32,500 nucleotides of DNA from Cryptomeria japonica (GCF_030272615.1 NW_026728923.1:317501-350000); one strand, 5' to 3'. Numbered from the stretch's first letter, positions 10,153 through 18,180 are shown. A program made the numbers and translations. The notes: a model not told the origin generated them from the letters alone.

Positions 10153-10297
10153 CTATTTGTCCGATTCTCATACATGTGTAGCCTACAGGAGCCATTAGGA
10201 CATTGACCCCAACTTTTGACTTCTTAACGAAAACAAGGTCTTTGAGGTTGGCGTAATGCGCACAACCAAGGGAGTTGACCCATCAAACCCAACACCT

Positions 10298-10309
10298 CCC
10301 CTATATAAG
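10298..10309 (-). promoter_or_regulatory. Candidate Pol I promoter core, copy 11
   Basis: Exact core, 157 bp from copy 10. The left flank has a point change (GGGAGTTGACCC, where the others have GTCGACCC). Confidence 0.45.
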
Positions 10310-10517
10310 CTATTTGTCTGATTCTCATACATGTGTAGCCTGCAACAACGATTAGGACATCCACCCCAACTTCTGAATTCGTCTGCGTTGACCGCACCAA
10401 AGGTGCACGCCTTGGTGCTCACCAAAATCCGACTTCCGACTTCTTCTGCTATGCGGGGTCTTTGAGGTTGGCGCAGTGCGCACAACCAGGGGAGTCAACC
10501 CACCGAATGCAACACCT

Positions 10518-10529
10518 CCCCTATATAAG
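10518..10529 (-). promoter_or_regulatory. Candidate Pol I promoter core, copy 12
   Basis: Exact core, 220 bp from copy 11. Confidence 0.45.
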
Positions 10530-10674
10530 CTATTTGTCTGATTCTCATACATGCGTAGACTGCAGCAATGATTAGGACATCCACCCCAACTTTTGACTTC
10601 TTAAACAAGACAGGGTCTTTGAAGTTGGTGCAGTGCACACAACCAGGGGAGTCGACCCATCAAACGCAACACCT

Positions 10675-10687
10675 CCCCTATATAAAG
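10675..10687 (-). promoter_or_regulatory. Candidate Pol I promoter core, copy 13 (one-base insertion)
   Basis: The + strand reads CCCCTATATAAAGC, one A more than all other copies. This changes the spacing between the TATATA element and the conserved upstream box, so this copy may be impaired. Confidence 0.35.
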
Positions 10688-10759
10688 CTATTTGTCCGAT
10701 TCTCATACGTGTAGTCTGCAGCAGCGATTAGGACATCGACCCCAACTTCCGAATTCGTT

Positions 10760-10955
10760 TGCATTGACCGCACCAAAGGTGCACGCCTTGGTGTGCACCT
10801 TGGAGTGCACTTTGGTGCTCACCTCGGTGCACACTTTGGTGTGCACCTCGGTGTGCACCAAAGGTGCGCACCTTGGAGCGCACCAAAGGTGTACACTTTG
10901 GAGCGCACCACATAGGGTCTTTGAGAGGTTGGCGCAGTGCGCACACCAAGGTGGG
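10760..10955. repeat. GTGCRCACC-rich block and half promoter module
   Basis: 10760-10912 is a run of irregular GCACCAAAGGTGC / TTGGTGTGCACC palindromic pieces, similar in vocabulary to the 5S spacer. At 10913-10950 a class B module begins (GGGTCTTTGAGAGGTTGGCG, CAGTGCGCACA) but stops before its TATATA core. It runs directly into the GGTGGGTG minisatellite. Confidence 0.8.
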
Positions 10956-12160
10956 TGTTGAGGTGCGTGCCGAGGTGGGTGGGTGCTAGGGTGCGCTCCA
11001 TGGTGGGTGCCAGGGTGGGTGCGTGCTAGGGTGGATTCCAAAGAGGGTCATAGGGTGGGTGCCAAGGTGGGTTGGTGATATAGTGGGTTCAAAGGTGGGT
11101 ACTAGGGTGGGTTCCAAGGTGGGTCACAAGTTGGGTGCCAGGATGCGTGGGTGTTAGGTTGGGTGCCAAGGTGGGCTCCTGCGTGGGTGGGTGCTAGGGT
11201 GGGTTTCAAGGTGGACGCGAGGGCGGGTGCCAAGGTGGGTAACAAGTTGGGTGTTAGGATGGGTGAGTGCTAGAGTGGGTGCCAAGGTGGGTGGGTGCTA
11301 AGGTGGATGCCAAGGTGGTTCACAGGGTGGGTGGGTTCTAGGGTGAGTTCCAAGGTGGGTCACAGGTTTAGTGCTAGGGTGCGTGTCAAGGCGGGTGTCG
11401 AGGTGCCTGGGTGCTAGGGTGTGGATGCCAATGTGGGTCATAGGGTGGGTACTAGGGTGGGCTGCAATGTGGGTGCCAAGGTGGGTAACATGCTCGGTTG
11501 GTTCTAAATTGGGTGTCAGGGTGGGTGTGCACCCACCTTGCCCGAGGTGGGTGCCAAGGTGCCAGTGTGGGTGGGTGCTAAGGTGGATGCCAAGGTGGGT
11601 GAGAAGGTGGGTGATAGGTTGAGTGGTAGGATGGGTGGGTGCCAAGATGGGTCACAGGGTGGGTGCAAGGGTGGGTAGGTGCTAGGGTTGGTGTCAGGGT
11701 GGGTGGGTGCTAGGTTGGGTTCCAAGGTGGGTGCGAGGGTGAGTGTCAAGGTGGGTCACAGGTTAGGTGCTAGGATGGGTGAGTGCTAGGGTGCAAAGGT
11801 GCCAGGGTGGGTGCTAGGATGGGTCGATGCTAGGGTGAGTGGCAAGGTGGGTCCACAAGTGTCAAGGTGGGTGCCGAGGTGGGTGCCAACTTGGGTTCCA
11901 AGGTGGGTGCCAAGTGGGCGACTGCTATGGTGGATGCCAAGGTGGGTCACGGGGTGGGTGCCAAGTTGCTAGGTTGTGTTCCAAGGTGGGTGCCAACGTG
12001 GCTGCTAGGGTGCGTGGGTTAAAGGGTGTGTCACAACGTGGGTGCCAGGATGGGTGCGCACCCACACTGGCCAAGACGGGTGCAAGGTTGGGTTCCAAGC
12101 CCGGTCACAGGCTGGGTGCTAGGATGGGTGGGTGCCAAGGTGGGCACCAGGGTGGGTGCA
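10945..12160. repeat. G-rich degenerate minisatellite
   Basis: This stretch is built of variants of GGTGGGTGCCAAGGTGGGT and GGTGGGTGCTAGGGTGGGT. The basic step is about 11-12 bp, with larger irregular periods. All G runs are on the + strand, with many closely spaced GGG tracts, so G-quadruplex formation on this strand is plausible. The step and sequence do not match the plant telomere repeat TTTAGGG. Open frames rich in W, V and G or in H, P and T are composition artefacts. No gene is seen. Confidence 0.9.
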
Positions 12161-12660
12161 CCCACCCTGGCCAAGGTGGGTCACGGGGTGGGTCCTAGGG
12201 TGGGTAACAGGGTGGGTACTAAGGTGCGTGCCAAGGTGGGTCATGGGGTGGGTGCCAAGGTGGGCACCAGGGTGGGTGTGCACCAACCCTAGCCAGGGTA
12301 GGTCACGGGGTGGTTGTCGGGGTGGGCGTCAAGGAGCCAAGGTGGGTGGCAAGTAGCCAAGTTGCGTGCCAAGGTGGGTGTCGGGGTGGGTGCCAAGGAT
12401 CCAAGGTGGGTGCCAAGGAACCAAGGTGGGTGTCTGGGTGGGTGCCGAGGTGGGAGCCAGGGTGGGTCCCAAGGTGAGTGCAAAGGTGGGTGCCAGGGTC
12501 AAGGTGAGTGCCAATGTGGGTTCCAAGGTGCCAGGGTCAGGGTGAGTGCCAATGTGGGTTCAAAGGTGCTAAGTTGGGTGCGAGGTTGGGTGCGAGGGTG
12601 GGTGGGTGCCAAGGTGTGCTAGGTGGAAGCCCGGGTGGGTCGGCATCCCATGGGTGTCGA
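12161..12660. repeat. Minisatellite segment of unit A
   Basis: This is the same G-rich repeat as the region on its left, but this 0.5-kb part recurs in every 5S unit (from 18195, 24308 and 30342), where it directly follows the spacer. Only here is it continuous with the longer minisatellite. Confidence 0.9.
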
Positions 12661-13015
12661 GTTGGGTGCCTGATGGGTGCTTCTTGTCAAGTTTTAGTCG
12701 TCGGGACTCATTTCGAGCCTTAGAGGTCGTTTCTTGTCCGGTTGCCCTGTCTTCGACCTGGGAACCCAATTTTGGTCCTCGGGTCCCATTTTTTTTTGTC
12801 TCGCATCCCACTTTTGGCCTGTGGCCTTTTCGGGGTCGATTCTCGTTTTGGGCATCAGAGCATGTTTCTTCTCCTAAAACCCAATATTTGTTTATTAAGT
12901 CTCGGAACACATTTTTGTTCTCGTGGACCCATCATGGGTCTTGGAACGCATTTGTGGTCCTTGGGTCCCATTTTGCATCCCGAAACTTGTGTTTTGGTGC
13001 TTGATCCCTATTTTG
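12661..13015. repeat. T-rich degenerate repeat upstream of 5S
   Basis: This is a loose repetition of about 20-22 bp around CTCGGGTCCCATTTTTGGTC, for example near 12778-12795, 12957-12975 and, more weakly, in between. It is markedly lower in GC than its neighbours. It recurs in units B, C and D (from 18695, 24808 and 30842). No gene or known element is recognised. The frames seen across it are short and lack any familiar domain. Confidence 0.6.
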
Positions 13016-13412
13016 GGTGCCCACCTTGCACCAAGTGCGCACCCGGGGCAAACCGAGCGCCTTGGTGCACCGGGGCAAGATCGAGCGTGCACCCGAGGCG
13101 CCCCGAACATGCACCAAGGTGCACTCGGCCCACATGTGAGCGCAGGTCGTTGCGCCCGAGGTGGTGTGTGGGCACCGCGTTGCAGACGGGACACTGCACG
13201 CACACGACGCCCCGTCCAGGTGCACGCACGTAGGCCGGGCCGGGTGCACACCCGACGCCCTAGCAAGGTGCGCGCACCCGGGCAGGGCTCACACTTGGCG
13301 AACGGGGCGCACTTCGCGAGGGAGGGTGTGCACCTCGACGGGGGTGGGTGGCCGGGGTGGATTCGCACGTGGGTCGCGGTTTGCTAAGTACACACTGCGA
13401 CAAGCTCATAAC
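13016..13412. other. GC-rich 5' flank of 5S gene copy 1
   Basis: This is unique within the unit apart from GGTGCGCAC-type pieces. Just before the gene it contains TAAGTA at 13385-13390 (-28 to -23) and C at -1 (13412). These match the placement of the TATA-like element and the -1 C seen upstream of plant 5S genes, although the TATA-like element is weak. A 26-bp phrase at 13082-13107 is repeated after the gene at 13656-13681. Confidence 0.6.
13385..13390 (+). promoter_or_regulatory. TATA-like element of 5S copy 1
   Basis: TAAGTA lies 28 bases before the 5S start, the usual position of the plant 5S TATA-like element. The sequence is a poor match to TATATA. It is conserved in the other three copies (19419, 25532 and 31566). 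Confidence 0.4.
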
Positions 13413-13531
13413 GGGTGCGATCATACCAGCGTTAGTGCACCGGATCCCATCAGAACTCCGCAGTTAAGCGCGCTTGGGCCGGAGTAGTACTGGGATGGGT
13501 GACCTCCCGGGAAGTCCCGGTGTTGCACCCT
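13413..13531 (+). rRNA. 5S rRNA: 5S ribosomal RNA, copy 1
   Basis: This encodes the 5S RNA of the large ribosomal subunit, made by RNA polymerase III. It starts at GGGTGCGATCATACCAGC and ends at GTTGCACCC plus one T, about 119 nt, the normal plant length. The ends pair (GGGTGC with GCACCC) to form helix I. Internal promoter boxes are intact: A box around residues 50-64 (AGTTAAGCGCGCTTGGGCC region), intermediate element near 67-72, and C box near 80-97 (GGGATGGGTGACCTCCCG). The sequence is identical to the other three copies, and nothing suggests a pseudogene. It is read rightward, opposite to the candidate Pol I promoters. The exact 3' end within the T run is uncertain by 1-2 nt. Confidence 0.98.
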
Positions 13532-13543
13532 TTCTTAGTTTTT
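13531..13543 (+). terminator. Pol III terminator of 5S copy 1
   Basis: TTTCTTAGTTTTT directly follows the mature end. The first run is interrupted by C at 13534, so the T5 run at 13539-13543 is the likely stop signal. Confidence 0.8.
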
Positions 13544-13981
13544 CGCCGGGCGTCGCAATGCTATTTGAATAAACCTTTTGCCCGTTTGCGTTCTCGTCGG
13601 GGCCGGGCCGGGCCGGGGTGCGCTGCCCGCACTACCGCGCGCGCGGGGGCGACACCGAGCGCGCACCCGAGGCGCCCCGAGCACACAGGCCACGGTGCAA
13701 CCCGGGCGTTGTGCGCGCACCCCGGTGCGCCCGAGGTGCTGCGCGCGCACCCAGGTGAAATCGGTGTGCACCTCGGCCAGTGCGCGCTCGGTCGAGTCGC
13801 GCACGTTGGCCAAGGTGCACGGTGATGTTTCTTACTCTAAGGTTCCGCACCAGACGCCCGGGACAGGTGAGCGAAGCTGGGCGGGGCCGGGTGCGCGGCC
13901 GGGGCAGGTGCACGCAGCTGGAGAGAGCTTTGGAGCACACCAGAGGTGCGCACCTTGGAGCACACTTCGGAGCGCACCAAT
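13544..13981. other. GC-rich 3' flank of 5S copy 1
   Basis: It contains a GGCCG microsatellite at about 13599-13618 (three steps here and in units C and D, one more in unit B). This is followed by CGCGCGCG-rich sequence and the repeat of the 5'-flank phrase at 13656-13681. No further gene is seen. Confidence 0.7.
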
Positions 13982-14127
13982 GATGCGCTCCATTCAAAAG
14001 TTTCCTGAAAAGGCAAAAAAAGTTGAGATTATAGAATTTCCCACTTGAGAGATTGTAAAAAAAAAAAATTTAAAATGAAGGAAACGCGGGTGCCAAGGTG
14101 TGCGCGCCCGGGTGCGCAGCCCAGCCA
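13982..14127. repeat. A/T-rich island 1 of unit A (diverged)
   Basis: This island begins GATGCGCTCC, then GAAAAGGCAAAAAAAG, a 12-base A run near 14058 and AACGCGGGTGCC. It is the most divergent of the seven islands. Counterparts lie at 20021, 26129 and 32163. Confidence 0.8.
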
Positions 14128-16204
14128 AGGTGTGCGCACCAAGGCGCCCACCCTGGCGAAGGTGCACGCAAGGTGCGCACCCGAGGCAAACCGGACAATT
14201 AACCCAACTTTCGACTTCGCGCGCACCTGCGCACCTTGGAGCGCACTTCGGAGCGCTCCTTGTTGCGCACCAATCTTGGGCACCTCGGAGTGCACCATGG
14301 CGCCCACCAAGGTGCGCACCCGGGGCAAACCGAGCTCCGACTTCGTGCGCACCTTGGAGCGCACGAAAGGTGCGCACCATGGCGCCCACCAAGGTGCGCA
14401 GCCCAGCCAAGGCGTGCGCATCAAGGTGCGCACCCTGGCGAAGGTGCGCACCCGGGGCAAACCGAGCTCCGACTTCGTGCGCACCTTGGAGCGCACAAAG
14501 GGTGCGCAACCCAGCCAAGGTGTGCGCACCCCGGGCAAACCGAGCTCCGAATCGTGCGCACCTTGGAGCACACTTCGGAGCCCTCCTTGGTGCGCACCGA
14601 TGTTGCGCACCTCGGAGCGCACCCGGGGAAAACAATGCAATTAACCCGACTTTCGACTTCGTGGGCACCTCGGAGCGCTCTCGGGTTCGCACCTCGGAGC
14701 ACACCGAGGTGCGCACCTTTGATGCGCTGCCTTCACCAATTTCCAGAAAAGGCAAGAAAACATTGAGAAGGTGTGCGCACCGAGGTGCCCACCCTGGCGA
14801 AGGTGCACGCGAGGTGCGCACCCGGGGCAAACCGGGCTCCGACTTCGTGCACGCCATGCTGCGCACCTTGGAGGGCCATGGTGCGCACCTTGGAGCACAC
14901 TTCGGAGCGCTCAATGGTGCCCAACCCAGCCAAGGTGCCCACCGCGGCGAAGGTGCACGCGAGGTGCGCACCCGGGGCAAACCGGGCTCCGACTTCGTGC
15001 ACGCCGCACCTTGGAGCACACTTCGGAGCGCTCCTTGGTGCGCACCAGGGCGCGCAACCCAGCCGAGGTGCCCACCCCGGCGAAGGTGCACGCGGGGTGC
15101 GCACCCGAGGCAAACCGGGCTCCGACTTCGTGCACGCCATGGTGCCCACCGCGGCGAAGGTGCACGCGAGGTGCGCACCCGGGGCAAACCGGGCTCCGAC
15201 TTCGTGCACGCCGCACCTTGGAGCACACTTCGGAGCGCTCCTTGGTGCGCACCAGGGCGCGCAACCCAGCCGAGGTGCCCACCCCGGCGAAGGTGCACGC
15301 GAGGTGCGCACCCGGGGCAAACCGGGCTCCGACTTCGTGCACGCCATGGTGCCCACCGCGGCGAAGGTGCACGCGAGGTGCGCACCCGGGGCAAACCGGG
15401 CTCCGACTTCGTGCACGCCGCACCTTGGAGCACACTTCGGAGCGCTCCTTGGTGCGCACCATGGTGCCCACCAGGGCGCGCAACCCCGCCGAAGGTGCAC
15501 GCGAGGTGCGCACCCGGGGCAAACCGGGCTCCGACTTCGTGCACGCCGCACCTTGGAGCACACTTCGGAGCGCTCCTTGGTGCGCACCAGGGCGCGCAAC
15601 CCCGCCGAAGGTGCACGCGAGGTGCGCACCCGGGGCAAACCGGGCTCCGACTTCGTGCACGCCATGGTGCGCACCAGGGTGCCCACCGCGGCGAAGGTGC
15701 GCACCCGGGGCAAACCGGGCTCCGACTTCGTGCACGCCGCACCTTGGAGCACACTTCGGAGCGCTCCTTGGTGCGCACCAGGGCGCGCAACCCAGCCGAG
15801 GTGCCCACCCCGGCGAAGGTGCACGCGAGGTGCGCACCCGGGGCAAACCGGGCTCCGACTTCGTGCACGCCATGGTGCCCACCGCGGCGAAGGTGCGCAC
15901 CCGGGGCAAACCGGGCTAGGACTTCGTGCACGCCGCACCTTGGAGCACACTTCGGAGCGCTCCTTGGTGCGCACCATGGTGCCCACCAGGCCGCGCAACC
16001 CAGCCAAGGTGTGCGCACCAAGGTGCACGCGAGGTGCGCACCCGGGGCAAACCGGGGTCCGGCTTCGTGCACGCCGCACCTTGGAGCACACATCGGGGCG
16101 CTCCCGGGTTCGCACCGGCGTTGCGCACCGTGGTGGGCACCTCGGAGCGCACCGTGGTGGGCACCTCGGAGCACACCAAGGTGGGCAGCGAGGTGCGCAC
16201 CTTT
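14128..16204. repeat. Palindrome-rich spacer subrepeats, block 1 of unit A
   Basis: Two alternating modules make up this block. One is a 74-bp piece (CGAAGGTGCACGCGAGGTGC, CCCGGGGCAAACCGGGCTCC, GACTTCGTGCACGCCATGG). The other adds CACCTTGGAGCACACTTCGG and AGCGCTCCTTGGTGCGCACC. The result is periods of about 74 and 140 bp. GGTGCGCACC is a perfect 10-bp palindrome and occurs many times. A short truncated A/T island lies at 14721-14769. The 700-codon open frames on both strands arise because these palindromes contain no stop triplets. No gene is seen. Confidence 0.9.
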
Positions 16205-16340
16205 GATGCGATGCCTTCACTAATTTCCATAAAAGGCAAAAGAAAACGAGATTTTAAAATTTCCGTTTTGAAAGATAGTGAGAAAAAGGGAATGCTGGTG
16301 CCATCTTGAGCCCGCCCTGGTGCGCAGCCCAGCCAAGGTG
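16205..16340. repeat. A/T-rich island 3 of unit A
   Basis: GATGCGATGCCTTCACTAAT, AAAAGGCAAAAG, GAGATTTTAAAATTTCCG, AAAGATAGTGAGAAAAAGGG, then CCATCTTGAGCCCGCCCTGG. The small TTCCGTTTT/AAAACGGAA inverted repeat of later islands is broken here. Counterparts lie at 22318 and 28352. Confidence 0.85.
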
Positions 16341-16436
16341 TGCGCACCAAGGTGCCCACCCTGGCGAAGGTGCGCGCCCGGGCAATTAACCCAACTTCCA
16401 ACTTCGCGCGCGCCAGGGTGGGAGCGCACCCAACAA

Positions 16437-16530
16437 CCGGGCCTGGGAAGAGCCAATGCGAGAAACCCCACCAAACGCTCTGACAAAAAAAGAGGGGGCG
16501 CTCCAGTAACCCCGCTTCGGAGCGCACCCT
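16437..16530. repeat. Paired spacer box, copy 1 of unit A
   Basis: This is a ~94-bp sequence with GGGCCTGGGAAGAGCCAATG, CGAGAAACCCCACCAAACGC, a seven-A run and CCCCGCTTCGGAGCGC. It occurs twice per unit and nowhere else in the window. I do not recognise it. Confidence 0.8.
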
Positions 16531-16698
16531 GGGCAAACCCAGCCAGGGTGCCCACCCCGGCCAAGGTGCAGGCGAGGTGCGCACCCGGGGCAAACCGGGC
16601 TCCGACAACGTGCACGCCGCACCTTGGAGCACACTTCGTAGCGCTCCCGGGTGCGCACCTCAGAGCACACCAAGGTGGGCAGCGAGGTGCGCACCTTT

Positions 16699-16831
16699 GA
16701 TGCGCTGCCTTCACTAATTTCCAGAAAAGGCAAAAAAAAGAGGAGATTTTAAAATTTCCGTTTTGAAAGATAGTGAAAAAAACGGAACGCGGGTGCCATC
16801 TTGAGCCCGCCCGGGTGCACAGCCCAGGTAA
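16699..16831. repeat. A/T-rich island 4 of unit A
   Basis: Same layout as island 3, with the intact 9-bp inverted repeat TTCCGTTTT / AAAACGGAA around a 14-base loop. Counterparts lie at 22812 and 28846. Confidence 0.85.
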
Positions 16832-16902
16832 GGTGCCCACCCTGGCAAAGGTGCGCACCCGGGCAATTAACCCTACTTCCGACTTCGTGCGCGCCAGGGT
16901 GG

Positions 16903-16996
16903 CAACCGGGCCTGGGAAGAGCCAATGCGAGAAACCCCACCAAACGCTCCGACAAAAAAAGAGGCGGCGCTCCAATAACCCCGCTTCGGAGCGCAG
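16903..16996. repeat. Paired spacer box, copy 2 of unit A
   Basis: Close copy of 16437-16530 with a few substitutions (GAGGCGGCGCTCCAATAACC here, GAGGGGGCGCTCCAGTAACC there). Confidence 0.8.
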
Positions 16997-17168
16997 CCGG
17001 GGCAAACCCAGCCAAGGTGCCCACCCCGACGAAGGTGCACGCGAGGTGCGCACCCGGGGCAAACCGGGCTCCGACAACGTGCACGCAGCACCTTGGAGCA
17101 CACTTCGAAGCACTCCCGGGTGCCCACCGGCGTTGCGCACCGTGGTGGGCAGCGAGGTGCGCACCTTT

Positions 17169-17302
17169 GATGCGCTGCCTTCACTAATTTCCAGAAAAGG
17201 CAAAAAAAAATGAGATTTTAAAATTTCCGTTTTGAAAGATAGTGAAAAAAACGGAACGCGGGTGCCATCTTGAGCCCGCCCTGGTGCGCAGCCCAGGCAA
17301 GG
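17169..17302. repeat. A/T-rich island 5 of unit A
   Basis: The inverted repeat is intact (17225-17233 with 17248-17256). Counterparts lie at 23282 and 29316. Confidence 0.85.
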
Positions 17303-17523
17303 CATGCGCACCAAGGTGCCCACCCGCGGTGCACACCCGGGGCAAACCGGGCTCCGACTTCGTGCAGGCCGCACCTTGGAGCACACTTCGGAGCGCTCCT
17401 TGGTGCGCACCATGGTGCCCACCAGGGCGCACCCGGGGCAAACCGGGCTCCGACTTCGTGCACGCCGCACCTTGGAGCACACATCGGAGCGCTCCCAGGT
17501 TCGCACCAGTGTTGCGCACCTTT

Positions 17524-17660
17524 GATGCGCTGCCTTCACTAATTTCCAGAAAAGGCAAAAAAAAACGATATTTTAAAATTTCCGTTCTGAAAGATAGTGA
17601 AAAAAACGGAACGCGGGTGCCATCTTGAGCCCTTCCTGGTGCGCAGCCCAGGCAAGTTGT
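17524..17660. repeat. A/T-rich island 6 of unit A
   Basis: The stem carries a T-to-C change (TTCCGTTCT), so the small hairpin is weakened. Counterparts lie at 23637 and 29671. Confidence 0.85.
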
Positions 17661-18037
17661 GCGCACCAAGGTGCCCACCCTGGCGGAGGTGCGCGCCCGG
17701 GGCAAACCGGGCTCCGACTTCGTGCACTGCATGGTGCCCACCAAGGCGCGCAACCCAGCCAAGGTGCCCACCGCAGCGAAGGTGCACGCGAGGTGCGCAC
17801 CCGAGGTGCACACCCGGGGCAAACCGAGCTCCGACTTCGTGCACGCCGCACCTTGGAGCACACTTCAGAGCGCTCCTTGGTGCGCACCAGGGCGCGCAAC
17901 CCAGCCAAGGTGCTCACCCCGGCGAAGGTGCACGCGAGGTGCGCACCCGGGGCAAGCCGGGCTCGGACTTCGTGCACGCCGCACCTTGGAGCACACATCG
18001 GAGCGCTCCCGGGTTCGCACCAGCATTGCGCACCTTT

Positions 18038-18180
18038 GATGCGCTGCCTTCACTAATTTCCAGAAAAGGCAAAAAAAAAAAAAAAACGAGATTTTAAAAT
18101 TTCCGTTTTGAAAGATAGTGAAAAAAACGGAACGCGGGTGCCATCTTGAGCCCGCCCTGGTGTGCAGCCCAGGCAAGTTG
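18038..18180. repeat. A/T-rich island 7 of unit A
   Basis: This has a 16-base A run and an intact small inverted repeat. It is the last island before the unit passes back into the minisatellite at about 18191. Counterparts lie at 24151 and 30185. Confidence 0.85.

Larger units (their letters stand above)
9704..10735 (-). repeat. Class B promoter modules, 157-bp period
   Basis: Promoter blocks at 9827, 9984, 10141, 10298, 10518 and 10675 are spaced 157, 157, 157, 220 and 157 bp. Each unit carries GGTCTTTGAGGTTGG, GGGGAGTCGACCCATC, the TATATA core, CTGATTCTCATACATG and GACATCGACCCCAACTT. It is the 311-bp module with the right half removed. The 220-bp step retains a short GCACCAAAGGTGCACGCC piece (10395-10425) of that lost half. 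Confidence 0.9.

Noticed and set aside
10945-12660. Interstitial telomere sequence
   Set aside because: CTAGGGTGGG pieces resemble TTTAGGG only superficially. The step length and the GGTGGGTGCC core differ.
12569-13368. Frames of 113-163 codons around the T-rich repeat, conserved in all units
   Set aside because: Conservation is that of the whole 6-kb unit, with no excess at codon positions that I can see. The frames overlap on both strands and lack recognisable motifs.
13994-16223. Open frames of 700 codons or more on both strands (and the same in units B and C, up to 766 codons)
   Set aside because: Several frames on both strands are open over the same bases. The predicted peptides are low-complexity repeats of C, A, P, R and H with no domain. 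The repeats are stop-poor palindromes, so open frames are expected. The frames also run through A/T-rich islands without any sign of codon constraint.
13982-18180. A/T islands as SINEs or other retroelements
   Set aside because: I see no Pol III A/B boxes within the islands, no target-site duplications, and no copies outside the 5S units. They behave as spacer subrepeats.
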